A DNA stretch of 64,000 nt from Capsicum annuum (GCF_002878395.1 NW_025856049.1:375751-439750), one strand, 5' to 3'. Counted from the first letter of the stretch, positions 34,014-46,240 are shown. The notes: a model not told the origin generated them from the sequence alone. Made by a program: numbers and translations.

Positions 34014-36291
34014 AACGTGGTATCATAGCATAGAGTTCAAGTGTCCTAGGGTGTCTATGAAGCCGTGTCTAGTAGAGTCTTGCAGAATGGTACGGAGACG
34101 TCTGTACTTTTCTTCGAGAGGCTATAAGACATTTAGGAAAGGTTTCTATTCTTTCAAGTCTTGAATCGTGCAATAAGTTTAAACCAGATAAGCTACCAAA
34201 TTTCTTTTTAGGATCTATGAGTGACAGTTTGTACTTTTCTATCTATGTGCTATTCTTGAGCTAGTATAAGCAGCAAGTCCCCTTTTTTTCCCTGATAATG
34301 TTTTCAGACTGATTAGCAAAATATTTCAGAAGTCTCATAAACGTGGCTTCAGAAGAGCCTCTCAGTGTGTTATAAGTTCCTGAAGTTTCATGTTATATCC
34401 TCTTCTTTATGACTTGTTTAGCTAAGACTGAATGGATGCGTACTCCTTGATCATCAAATATGGTATGCCAAGTTCCTATCTCCTGTAATCTTGCTATCAT
34501 CATGCTATTAAAAAAAATGAATGTCTAGTGAAGCTGTGTGGGGCTCTTTCGATTCACTAGCACAGCTGTTTTGTTATTCATCTCAAACTTTTTTCAAAAC
34601 TCATATTCAAATCCTAGTGGAGCCGTGTGCGGCCTATTTCGATCCACTAGCAACTTGTAGTCCATCTTGTTCCTTGTGCTAGCTAAAAATGTATGATTTA
34701 GAGGTGTAGTAGTAAGAAGGATGGTAAGTGTGATTTGTTGAGCATAAGTATAGTGGAATCCATTTTTGCATACATTTGGGGTTAATAGGGAGTGATATAT
34801 CCTTGTGTGTCAATTTTGTGATGTAGTTTGTTCGAGGTATGAAATGGGTATTGATGGTATTTGTATGCCAGAGAGTATAGGTTAGTAATGGAACTACTCG
34901 GTGGGTGAGTGTTGTTAAATTATGTCGTTGTCGGGTTGCAAGAGGAAGTTAAGTTAAGATATAGAGAGCTATGAATTAGGTTAAGTTGTGTATGAAGGAT
35001 AGATAGTAGTGACAGGTGAAAGAAGGACATGTTAATGGATTGTGAATAAGATAAGCTATATGATTATGACCAATTATTATTGCTATGAAGTTTAAATGGT
35101 CTAGCATTGGTTGAGGATTGTTTTATAGTTTCTAAGTGGAAATTTTATGTGAAAAGTTTTAAGTTATATTGTGTGCTAAAAGTTAAGTTTGAATGATTGG
35201 TGATCATGAAGGTGACTGTGACGATTTTTTGATTAATGGTATTAGTTGTTAGAAAGTTATCAAGTAGGCTTGAATAGTGGATATAATAGCCTAAGTTTGG
35301 TTGATTCGTAATTAAGTTTGATGTTGTGTTTATGATGAAAAAGTTCACCCAAGATATTATGGGACTGCTTTAATTTCGAGGATTAGTGTATGACTGTAAT
35401 GGTTGAGCTTTTTAGATGTGATTTTGATTCTTATGGTTTAGAAATATAAGTTTACAAGCGTGATTTTAATAAGCGATGACAGAGGTAGTGTGGTCCGTTA
35501 AGGATGAGAAAAAAATTGAGTTGAGCGTTAGACTCTAAGATTGAAATTCCGAAGTTGAGTTGAAAGCGTTGAAGCTCTAGATGGTGTATGTTTATTTTGA
35601 GCTAAGTGGTAATGTGAAGTAAGATTGAGATTAAGCTTTCATGTGTATTGTGGTTAGTTGAAGTTTTAAGTGGCTATCTTGAGGGATTGTGGTGTACATG
35701 TTTCAGATTCTGGAAGCTAATTATTCTTCAATTCGTAAACTTCTACTAGACGTTCTTTGTTTACCAAGTATTCTAGCTCAGTCAATTAGAATCGTATAGT
35801 GTACCTTCTCATTTATCATTTCATCATGTTATCCAAGGATCTTAGGAATGAAATTATTTCCATATGGAGCATCTCAGTAGTTATGAGTATACCTCTGTTC
35901 GTGCGTTATACATATGAGCTAATTCATAGGTTCCCCATGCACAGTCTTAGTGACCCTGTGAAATAAGTGTTGTAAAGGAATATAGAGTCCCAAGGGGGAG
36001 ATACCCCGTGACTTCTTAAAGCATCCGTGTTTTAAACACATCTTTTTCATCTCAAGTTCTCATTACGAGGCTTGAATTGGCTATTGTTTCATACACATTC
36101 ATACATTCCAGAGTTAGTTCAGCTAGATATTTATGCGTCAGATATGCATGTTCAGTATGAGGAATGAGAAACTGTAATTCCAATCATGCTGATAAGTCTC
36201 AGATGTTCATGTCCCTTAAGAAGGTCAGTTGATTTGTTCTTTTATCATATCAAGCGACATTCGAGGATGAATATTTACAAGGGGGAGATAA
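34014..36291 (+). other. Internal part 2 of the tandem array, non-coding
   Basis: Nearly the same as 28607-30889 from end to end. The primer site at 34018-34029 reads TGGTATCATAGC, one base off. The stem-loop pair is kept at 34525-34560 and 34614-34650 with the same arms. A purine tract lies at about 36278-36291. No coding domain is present. Confidence 0.7.
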
Positions 36292-39200
36292 TGTAATACG
36301 TCAGAAAATTTTCTTCGTAAATATTTTGTGAGAAACGTATCGAGTTCTACGCTTTAGAGAGATCCATAAATTTTTTGTGTATTATTTCTAAGATGTTGAC
36401 CTACCATTGTGTAGAGTATCGAATAAGCTTTCATAGTAAATGTAGATCATCGAAAATAGATACTCGAGTGATAAGTTACGACCATTCTGATCAAACTACG
36501 ACCATTTTGATCAAACTGTGAACCGTAAAACGTGCAGAAAAAAAGTACTGAGGCCTGATGTATTTTTTCTCCAACTTTAAACTATCATAAATCCTTGTAC
36601 ATAATGATCTGGGTGATCTACTATATATCAACGGAAAGCTATGCAAGTTCTCTTTCCGATGAAATTGGTTTCATCCAATTTGTCTATCGGAGCAAAAATT
36701 TATGGTCGATCTACTTCAACCTATCAAAAGTGAATTTTTGGATCAACTTCAAACGATCATAACTCCTTGTACACAATGATCTGGGTGAGATACTATATAT
36801 CAATGGAAAGATATGAGAGTCCTCCTTCTAATGAAATTGGTTTCATCTAATTTAGATATCGGAGCAAAACATTATGGTTGATCTACTTCAGACTATCAAA
36901 ATAGTTTACTAAAGAACAGATTCGAGAATTATTTGATTTTTAAGGGCATTTTGTTCGTTATGCCTTCACTTCATGGATGAAAGCTGTCCATTTATATCTA
37001 CATTGAGCCATAAAATTCATGTTCTTCCATCAAAAACATTGAGAGAACTAATCGCCAGGTCTATTTTGAGCTCCAAATATCTTTCAATTTCACCGTAGAA
37101 ATCCAAAATTAATCCAATAATCAAACTCCTCATTTCAAGACCTTTGAGGAGCACCCATTATTTGTCCGAACAGGATTCCGTAATCAAGAAGTAAATTTCA
37201 AGGTATGTGGGATTTTGAACAAGAGCAATCTTTCGTTCTTGTGCCCAAAGCTTTAATTTTATTATGGTTTTACGTGATTTTGCAAGTTAGATTATGTCTA
37301 AATAATTCGATTATGAGATTATGATGGTTGAATGAATAAACTTTGATTTATATGATTATCTCAATGCTTTCATGCTATGATGTAATAATTATCATTGCAA
37401 ATTACACACTTTTACTACGAGGTGGTATTTTGAATGATTTGGGGACGTATGTCGAGATTGTATTTTGGAATAATATTTTGAGATATGCGTCAAGCTTTAT
37501 GCTTTCTAATGACGATTTGAATTATTGAATATATATTTGAGACATGAGATGTCTTGATATCTATAATTGTAAATTTCATATTTTTATTTTGAATGATTTC
37601 GAGATATATGTTGAAGTGGTATTTGGGAATGATTTTGATATTTATGATAAGATTAAAGCTTCTTTATGATGAAATTGAATCATTGAGCATATTGAGATAT
37701 AACGTTTGAGATGTTACCATGAGTCTTGATATTTTCTCAAAAATATTGATGTTGTCATGACTCGATAAATTGTTACATTTTGACAATTAAAAAGCTTGAG
37801 TTCTATTATTGAAATTTCATGATATTCGAAAATGGGTATACACTCAAATTACATTATGAAGGATTTATAAGACTTTGAATTTTTTTTTCAATATGGATAT
37901 ACATGATTACTTCATTACTTTACTTCTTAAATTGAGAATTTATGCTATGAATTGCATACTACTACAATGAATTGATATATCTAAAGGCTTTCGAGATAAA
38001 AGTCGTGATTTGAGTTGTACTACGGGATATGTATTCTTTTTATGAATTGAAGGTCTCAAGTTCTTTTCAAAAGTTGTTGTCATGATTTAGTTGTCGAATA
38101 GAAAGAATAATCATTTGAGTACATTGACCTTGAACTCGCAGAGTCGAGATGATTTTGACTATGAGAAAGATTGATTTTGATATAGATGTTGAGATGAATT
38201 TTGGTATTTTTTTTTCNNNNNNNNNNNNNNNNNNNNNNNNNNNNNNNNNNNNNNNNNNNNNNNNNNNNNNNNNNNNNNNNNNNNNNNNNNNNNNNNNNNN
38301 NNNNNNNNNNNNNNNNTGAGAAAGATTGATTTTGATATAGATGTTGAGATGAATTTTGGTATTTTTTTTGGATGATTTTGATGAGTTGAATTGTTGAAAA
38401 TATTACGCATTGAGTCTTCATATCCTTGTCCAAATGTCGAGTCGGTTATGGTTCAATGAATTGATACCTTGTTGATGTTGAAAAAGATTGAAATATTTTA
38501 AGTCGAAGTTGGGGTTAGGTATCCACAAATTGTTGGTGAATTATAAATTGAGATATTTGTTTTGGTCTCTATGATAGACCCTTGTAATGATGATGGTGGA
38601 TTTCCTAACGTGTTCTGAGCTTGTCGTGGAGTAGTACTTAGCACCGAGAGGGAAATTTGGTATTTCCCCAAACCTATGTGCCACCGTAGGGTTGTTTGAT
38701 TATGATATTATTGGCCAAAGAGCCCGATTGTGATTATTGCAGTTTTAAGGTCGTACTCCCTAGCAAAGAGTATGATGCTCCTGCCAATGGGGGTTTCAAA
38801 CATTGGTATTCCACGTAGCTCACGTAGGGTTGTCAGTTATACGAAACTTCTCTATCCATAAAAGTCACATTTTTTGATTTACCGAGTCACTCTGAGATTT
38901 AAGTCAAAGAGTTGACATATTATGATGAATTATGATTACCTATGATAAATTTTGACGATATGATAATATATAATGATTTATCATAATTTATGACTTTTGA
39001 TGATTTACATGGATTATGAGATTTTACCATTTGAACTATTTATTATGAAGAGTATGATTTGATATAACTCAAGCCAAGTGAGTCATCATTGTCTGTATGC
39101 ATGTTTTCATGAAATTGATGATGTTATTTAAAGTGTTGCATGCACCCCCACATACTCAGTACAATCTCTTTGTGCTGACCCTCATCTACTATTCTATTCA

Positions 39201-39612
39201 GTTGCAGTATCTGGTCAGCAGGTAAAGGAGTCTTTATAGTTCAAGGTCTTCTGTTGGTTTTTTTAGTTCAGAGACACTGTACCTTCTTCTATCAGCCATA
39301 TTGAGTGGGATGGGTAGGAGTCATGACCCGTTTATGTACAGGGAATGCTAGTAGAGGCTTCATAAACAGTAGTAGTGGTTGATGTATTCAGTCTCTTTCT
39401 TGTATATGTATATACGTTCGTAGAATTGTCATCTTGTAATTCCAATATTGTATCGAATAGATTCTGTATTGAGATATTTTCAGCATCATTCTCTCAAAAT
39501 TGTGTGTTAATTAGTTGCTTTTGAGTTATACCGATGAAAAGGGTTATCTTGGGGTCACTTGTGACCCTAAGCACCGTGTGGCATCTCAGAACTTGATTTT
39601 TGGGATGTTACA
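36292..39612 (+). repeat. LTR 3 of the tandem array, holding an assembly gap
   Basis: 3321 bases as written. This includes 100 Ns and a ~55-base stretch present on both sides of them. Without these it would be about 3165 bases, close to LTR 1 (3144). Confidence 0.8.
38217..38316. other. 100-N assembly gap, probably artificial
   Basis: Exactly 100 Ns. The ~55 bases before the gap (from about 38162) recur directly after it (from 38317), as when two contigs overlap but were not merged. Confidence 0.9.
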
Positions 39613-39617
39613 ATTAG

Positions 39618-40289
39618 TGTATTAAAAATATGTTATTGATGTTATTGTTTAAGATATGGGTTTGAAAATATGTTATTGTTGTTGTGTATTTCAACGTGAG
39701 ATAAAAGAAACAAAAATCACTCAATTTGGAGCTCATTTGGTTTGGCTTCTATTCTTGAATGTTCGTGTTGTTCTTCATGTTGTGTTGAAGAAGAATCCTC
39801 AAAAGAGGTTGTTTGATCTACGAATCAAGTGAAATAAAGAGTGGTCTTTGTTTGTCTTGGATACATTTTCAAGACAACACAAAAGGAGAAAGTAGACAAT
39901 AGGTCTTTCAAAAAGCTTTTTTGCCAAAAAGGAGAAAGGGTATTTTTCAAGGTTGACAAAAGAGGAAAGGAGACAAGACCCTCAAATTGAAAAAGGGATT
40001 CAAAGTGTTATTTGACCTACTATAGCCGAAAATCCATTCTTCCAAATTGGAGATTGAATAATTCAAGTTGAAATTATTTTTTTCAAATTTCAACAACTAC
40101 CGATGCCCAATCCAAGGTTGTCATGTCACCACCCTAAAAAAATGACCTAAGGCTCAAAATTTCAGATTTCTTAGTTTCCTTTTTCTTATTCCTTTAGTTT
40201 CATTTGTTCGTTCTAGTACTAATTTACAAGCTAGTAACCAACTACCAGATTGTGGGTTGGTTTTGAGTTGTTTTCTTTTCTTAGGTACC
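39618..40289 (+). other. 5' untranslated internal region of the old element, resumed after the array
   Basis: No ORF. It is purine-rich in 39880-40000. Just before the ATG at 40290 there is a pyrimidine tract ending in TTAG (about 40268-40284), which looks like a 3' splice site. Confidence 0.45.
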
Positions 40290-41675
40290 ATGGTCAAAAA
40301 TGTTGTTAATCCTATCTTGTCAACTATCGAAGCTCTCAACCATAACTATGAAAGGATACATATGGATTTGTCATCCATAAATGAATGGTTGGGTCGCATG
40401 GGAAGTCAAAAGAACTCCAACCACTCATTTCCAAAGGAAAAAGTGGGCTGCCAAGGCACATACCAAAGTGAAGGTTGCACCTCATGTGAGATACAAGGTA
40501 AAAATTCTATCTCCTACACTCCTACAAATGTAGAATATTATGATGTGGGTAGTAGTAACCAAGTGGATGTAGTTGGTGGTTTGCTTAGAGGAGAATTGTA
40601 TGAATCTTTCTTTTGTGATACTCTTGGTATTGCTACGTTGCATGAATACCGAATTCTTGTTGTAGGTACACAAGAACTAGTTGATCATATAGATGATAAA
40701 ATTGATTCTTCTCGTAAGAATGATTTGTGTCCACCTAGTGCTAGCATGTATAACTTGAATAGGGACCTATTGTCGAGTGATAAGATTATTCACACACTAG
40801 TTGACCTTTGTGAAAACCAAGGTGAGTCTACATTGGTGTGTGAGTTGCTAACAACTAGTGAGGGTGTGTATAATGATCAAATTACTCATGAACGTAATCC
40901 ACTACTTGAGCATGTATATGGTGTGTTTGATGTGCCTTAATTTAGTAAAGATGTTGATAGAGTTAATCATGAGATTGGTGATGATTCTTTGAGAATGTTT
41001 TGTGATGAAAGCCTTATTTTTTCTCATAAGAATTGTGAGAATGGCCAATTGGGTGAAGGTGATCTTGATGTGCTTGAATGTTTAGGGACCCCGAATTGTG
41101 CTTGTTCTTGTGAAGGTGGTTTTGATTGTGATCCCTTTGCTGCCCGTGGTTGTTTGTATCTATGTGTGGATTGCTCATTTGAAAGAGAAGGTGAAATTTT
41201 CTTTGAGATTCCATCTACTTCTTCTTTGTGTCTTTTCTATGATGAGCATATTAATGGTGATGAACTTGAAACTAGTGAATACATGTATAAGGACACCATC
41301 GTTAGAGTTAACTTATGTGACACATTTCTCTACCCTCTTCTTTTTCATGATATTATTAATGGTAAAATAGAGGGTATGCCTAATTTTGGGGATTGCACCA
41401 TAAGGGAAATTGGGTATAGCCAAGACCTAGGTCGTTGGCTCCTGCACCCATTTGACCCCGGTGACCTATTAGGATGTGGAGATTGTTGTACATCCGACTT
41501 GATGTTTAGTAAAGATGACAAAAAAGATTTGATTGTGAGTGTTCGTATCCTTCCCTATGATGGAAAGTCATTCTTATGGATTTGCAACCCACTTGATAGA
41601 CCCAAGTTGTACATGAGAGGGATTTCAAACAAGGTTAAGTGTTCTCTTGAAGTGTATCATAGCCATTTTTTGTGA
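40290..41675 (+). pseudogene. Orphan ORF of the old LTR element, one in-frame stop
   Basis: From the ATG at 40290 the frame runs to a TAA at 40938-40940, then continues in the same frame without another stop to 41675: about 460 codons. An upstream in-frame TTG at 40257 would add 11 codons, but the ATG follows a splice-acceptor-like tract and is the better start. The second half is rich in Cys, with pairs such as Cys-Ala-Cys-Ser-Cys and Cys-Gly-Asp-Cys-Cys, and in Asp and Gly. No gag zinc knuckle, protease, RT or integrase motif and no membrane segment is seen. It fills the place between leader and polypurine tract and is the element's only protein. I do not recognise the family; an env-position or host-derived protein is possible. 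Confidence 0.6.
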
Positions 41676-41857
41676 CATTTGCACTAATCTTTTTATGTTT
41701 AAAACAAAGTATTTGTGGTTATATTTCTAGTGTGTACCGCCTAGGCATAATGATGTTATTTATTGCACTAACCCTAACCCTCATTCCATGAGGATATTGT
41801 GCTTGTTGTCCTTTTCATTGGTTTTGTAAGGTATGGATTTGAGGTCAAATCCTTTTC

Positions 41858-41870
41858 AAGAAGGGGACGA
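41858..41870 (+). other. Polypurine tract of the old element
   Basis: AAGAAGGGGACGA directly precedes the TGATACGAG start of the 3' LTR. Confidence 0.7.
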
Positions 41871-42587
41871 TGATACGAGCGAAATGACCATCATAGCTTT
41901 TGATGACATCATTGAAGGCCAATACTTAAAGATTCAAACTTTGATCACCTCGAGGACATAAGAGCATACATGGGGGACCCGCTATGGACACTCAAAAGAG
42001 TAATTTCGTGTGTGGAGGGTTTCTTGGAGATGTAGAACGATGACTAACCGAGAGCACAAGTGTTTAAGTATTTTGGAGAGCTTTAAATGATCCAAAACAC
42101 TCTAAGGCAACCCCTATCCTGACACACCAAGACCGCCCCTTTGTTCCCTTTTCATTAAGGGTGTTTTGGACATTTTCCTTATGTAATAGTTTAGCCTATA
42201 AATAGATAACTTAGGTTATTTTTCACTCCTTAGTTTTTGAAGATGGATGATTGAAAGAACTCATCTCTTGAGAGAGAGTGTGAAACCCGTAACTAGGGTA
42301 GCACTTAGTTTGGAATCACTAGTGCTGCATTTTGGCTAGAAACGTTGGTGCTTGAGTGGTGTATTCCCTCTTGTGTCTACGTAAGAGTGTTTTGTTACTA
42401 TTGTAAGCCTTAGGGGTTCTAGGATTTCATACATCTTTTAGTTCCTACTTCTTGTAATAGTGTATGTCTCACTATCTATATTACTTTATCGCATTTGTTG
42501 TGTTTGTTTCTTGTATTCTCGGTTTGGTGTTACTGCCATAGCTTAGTTTCCATCCTATTATCGTGTGTTGGTGGCTATCTCGTATCA
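41871..42587 (+). repeat. 3' LTR of the old element
   Basis: 717 bases with a perfect 9-base terminal inverted repeat, TGATACGAG...CTCGTATCA. It contains a TATAAATAGATA box near 42197 and is closely similar to 14459-15143. It is followed by ATATA, the target duplication. Confidence 0.8.
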
Positions 42588-42594
42588 ATATATA

Positions 42595-44260
42595 TCTATA
42601 ATCTATATCTATATCTGCAATATATTAAAAGTGTGAAGACCTTAAGAAAAGTGATTCGAACTTTTTGCCCTTCATTAAAACAGTGCGCAATAGATAAAAT
42701 TATCTTTTTATAATTTTTAAAATATTAGTTAATTATTTTCTTGAATAAAAAATAATATTAGTATAAAGTTCCTTCAAGGAAAAGAAATTCTATGGTAACT
42801 CACATTTATTTTCCTAAAATAGTGAGAGAAAAAGGAAATATATGATAGTTTTTTTTCAAGAAAATATGATAAATCAACTCCAAAATTCTTTGTATAATAA
42901 TAACATTTAGAACCAAATATAATAATATTTCTATGTGCCAATATTAAGGACACAAAAATTAGACTATCGATTATGTCCAAAATTTCTTGTATTACTAAAG
43001 TACTATGGTAATATTTAGGATCAAACCAATTTCTTGAATAACTAAAATACTATTATAATAATTTAGGACCAAATAATAGATTCAAATTCTATATTTATTT
43101 AGAAGAAATAAAACTTCTTGTTTTTTCTTAGTGCTTCTTCCTCTTCTTCATATTTTTGTTACTTCTTTCTTAACTTCTATAATTTTCTCATAGAGAATTA
43201 CAAATTATTATTATCTATGTTTTTATTTGTTATATATCCAATAGTTTTGTTATATTTAAGGTAGGATTTGTGATTTTTTTTTTATACATGGAGATGCATT
43301 AAATGTGGTACAGAGGTCACAAATTAAGGTAAAATATTAGTTTTTTTTAATTTATGAATTAAATTTTTCATAATGTCGCAGCTTTTTCTAATATTGTTTC
43401 ATGTCCGTGATATATTTATTTTCAAAAATTTGTGCTTCTTTTTTTATACGGGTGTATCGAATATGAGGGTATAGGGAGGTCACACATTATGATAAAAGGT
43501 TAAATTCTTTTTAATTTATGAATTATTTTTTTTATAATGTCATAACTTTTATTGGAAGTCTAAAAGCAATATGTCGGTCATAGTTTTAATCGTACTACTT
43601 TTATTCTTAATGAAGTTTTTATTTATTGCAGAAATATTTTTAGTTTTTTTTTAATCATATGTTTGAATGCAAAATAAGGTAGCTCTTCACTTGTCCGTGT
43701 GCATGTAGAGTCTGATGAAAGACCGATCCCCAAAACGGGATAAAAATCAATCAAAATTTTACGTTATAGAAAAATTTACACTTGTATTTCATATTTTGGA
43801 TCAAGATTTAATGAATAACTTTTCTAATTTTCTTCGTCTTCTTCTACCACTTCTATATTTATTCTTATTTTGATTTTAATTCAAGTCGTCTTCTTGCATT
43901 CATCATCATCACCGTCTTTCTCTTTATTTCTTTTCATTAATAGTTTTAAATATTATATATAAATTATACGTTCGATAGAATGGTGGTTAGATTGATTATG
44001 CTGTACGAAATGGATATCATGCAATTTCAGTTTATCGAACATATAAACTTTGACAGGAGATTATGGAAGACTCAAATTAGGATAAAAGGTTTGTTAGATA
44101 GTTAGGCTAGCATTTTCTTGCTTATTTTTATTACTACCTGTACCAATAATCAAATCATTAATAATTATGTGATAACAATCATGCTTTTTATATCTAACTA
44201 TTCATAAAATTAAACTCATTAAATTGAGGTACACGCGCAGAGCGCGTACACCTAAACTAA
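42595..44260 (+). mobile_element. Non-autonomous Helitron-like element
   Basis: The 3' end holds a GC-rich hairpin (ACGCGC, loop AGA, GCGCGT at 44233-44247), then 9 bases, then CTAA at 44257-44260 followed by T. This is the Helitron 3' signature: hairpin about 10 bases before CTRR and insertion before T. The 5' end is a TC following A, near 42595, with TATTAAAAGTGTGAAG just inside. No RepHel frame is present, so it would be non-autonomous. The 5' end is AT-repetitive and uncertain. Confidence 0.5.
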
Positions 44261-46219
44261 TATATATATATATATATATACATATATTTACTACTAATAA
44301 TAAGAGGGAATAAGCAGATAGCAGGTTGACGCGTCTGCTGCCTACTTCAGCTGTTTCAATTGTGATTTTACTATATCATCCCTAATTAACTATTATAAGT
44401 CATTTACGTATTAGAAAATTTTTATTAATTATATTTATATTTTACTTATGTATAAAAGGCACTTGAGAGGAGCTTTCTGTCGCCATCCTTGCCGATTAAT
44501 TCAGCTTGCTCTGTGATTTTACTATATCACTTTTAATTAATTATTATATGTTATTTAAATTTAAAAAATTATTAATATTTAATAAAAAATAAAATATATA
44601 TTTATGATATGTCTGCTTTAGGTGATTCAACTTTAATTTTATTATATCATCCCTAATTAATTATTTTAAGTCATCTAAGTATTCAAAATTATTATAAAGT
44701 CATTTAAGTATTCAAAAATTAATAATATTAAATATTAAATTAACTTGATGTCTTATATGTGATTCACTTAATTTTTTTCATAGGTATTTTCTATAATAAT
44801 TTTGTTATAAAATTTTTAATTAGTTATTATAAGTCATTTAAGACATATCTGCTTCACTGCTTTAGTAATGATTTTACTATATCACCTATAATTAATTATT
44901 ACAGTCATCTAGACATTGTGTCATTTAAATAGAAATAGAAGAAAAAATATTATAAATCACAATAATTTAAAATTTAAATTATTTAAAAAATATAATTGAC
45001 TATCAATGATACAAAATTTTTAATAAGAAAAGCAACATATATAATTTAAAAATTACATCAAACATATTGTAAATTACAATAGTTAGCGGTTTAAAATATC
45101 TAAAAAAAATTAGTCTGTTATATATTTTCAAAAATTACTACAAATCACAATAATTAACAACTTTAAAAATTTAAAGGTCAATCTGTCTGTTTTGGCACAA
45201 CTTCATTGGTCCTTTCCCTTGCTGTCATTTTTTTCATCAATTTAAATTTGTTTGTCTTATTTTGTTTATCTGGTATATATTTCAACAAAAGTACGAAAAA
45301 ATTCCTATAAATCATAATAATTAATAACTTAAAAAATTTAAAAGAAATAAATATTTAGCTGACTCTTGAAATTATATCAGTATCATTTAAATCAAAATAG
45401 AACAAAGAGTATTATAAATCACAGTAATTCAAAAACTTAAATTATTTTTAAAATATAATTTACTATCAACGCCACAAAATTTTGGACAAGGATATTAATA
45501 TATATTATTTGAAAAGTACATAACAAGTATTATAAATTATAATCCTTAACTATTTAAAATATCTAAAAAAAATTAATCTGTTATATATTAAAAAATAGTA
45601 TAGATCACAATAATTAACAACTTAAAAAGTTTAAATGATCTAAAATATTTGGCTGACTCTCGAAATTATATCAGTGCCACATAAATTGAAATAACTAAAA
45701 ATATAATTGACTATAAATGGCACAAAAGTTGAAAAAGGAGAGTAACATGTACTATTTGAAAATTACATAAGAAGTACTATAATTACAATAGTTAATAGCT
45801 TAAAATATCTTTAAAAAAATTAATCTGTTATATATTTCAAAAGAAATAAAAAAAAAGTAAATAAATCATAATAATTAATAACTTAAATTTTTTTAAGTTT
45901 GTAAAGTATTTGGTTGACTCTCAAAATTATATCAGTGCCACTTAAATAAGAATAGAGACGAGGTGTTATAAATCTCAATAATAAAAAAATTAAATTATTT
46001 TAACAATATAATTGATTATCAATGTCATAAAAGTTTGTACAACGAGAGTAACATGTATTATCTGAAAATTAAGTAAAAATTTATAAATTACGATAGTTAA
46101 CAACTTAAAATAACTAAAGCATCTTAAAAATATAATGGATTATCTAAATTATATTTGTGTTACATAAATTGAGACTAAAAAATAACATATATTGGGCCCA
46201 TTCTGGCACGGGCCTTCGA
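44261..46219 (+). repeat. AT-rich block of degenerate tandem repeats ending in a GC-rich hairpin
   Basis: The phrase TGACTCTCGAAATTATATCAGTGCCAC and variants recur at about 45360, 45655 and 45915, with a fainter trace near 46140, so the spacing is 230-290 bases. A companion phrase with AAAATTACATAA and TTAATCTGTTATATATT recurs between them. The block ends with GGCCC...GGGCC (46196-46213), a hairpin followed by ACTA. No gene was found. It resembles an internally repetitive Helitron-like element, but the ends are less clear than in the preceding one. Confidence 0.4.
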
Positions 46220-46240
46220 CTATATATATATATATATACT

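Larger units (their letters stand above)
25463..39612 (+). mobile_element. Tandem non-coding LTR retrotransposon array (LARD-like): LTR-int-LTR-int-LTR
   Basis: Three LTRs of about 3.1 kb (25463-28606, 30890-34013, 36292-39612) alternate with two internal parts of about 2.28 kb (28607-30889, 34014-36291), all in the same orientation. The outer ends are TGTAATACC and GTTACA; the flanks are ATCAG (25458-25462) and ATTAG (39613-39617). Each internal part begins with a tRNA-Met primer site and ends with a polypurine tract. No gag or pol domain is readable in any frame; the short ORFs across the array look random. The LTR start and the post-primer leader look like Tekay-type chromovirus sequence, so it is probably a non-autonomous derivative mobilised by such elements. 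Confidence 0.85.
14459..42587 (+). mobile_element. Old non-autonomous LTR retrotransposon hosting two younger nested elements
   Basis: The 3' LTR (41871-42587) starts TGATACGAG and ends CTCGTATCA. The 5' LTR is 14459-15143 plus 25127-25172, split by a chromovirus. The flanks 14454-14458 and 42588-42592 are both ATATA. A degenerate primer site lies at 25175-25186 and a polypurine tract at 41858-41870. Taking out the two nested elements leaves about 4 kb: LTRs of about 0.72 kb and an internal part of about 2.5 kb with a single ORF (40290-41675). No gag, protease, RT or integrase was found inside it. ATATA is low-complexity, so the target duplication alone would be weak evidence. Confidence 0.7.

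Noticed and set aside
38080..38433. Minus-strand ORFs reading across the Ns
   Set aside because: They pass through 100 Ns and a duplicated overlap, so their translation is an artefact.
25463..39612. Satellite DNA or segmental duplication as explanation of the large repeats
   Set aside because: Primer sites, polypurine tracts and a single pair of 5-base flanks show an LTR retrotransposon structure.
42588..42620. ATCTATA repeats as a telomeric or centromeric repeat
   Set aside because: Too short and irregular; better explained as target-site and Helitron edge sequence.
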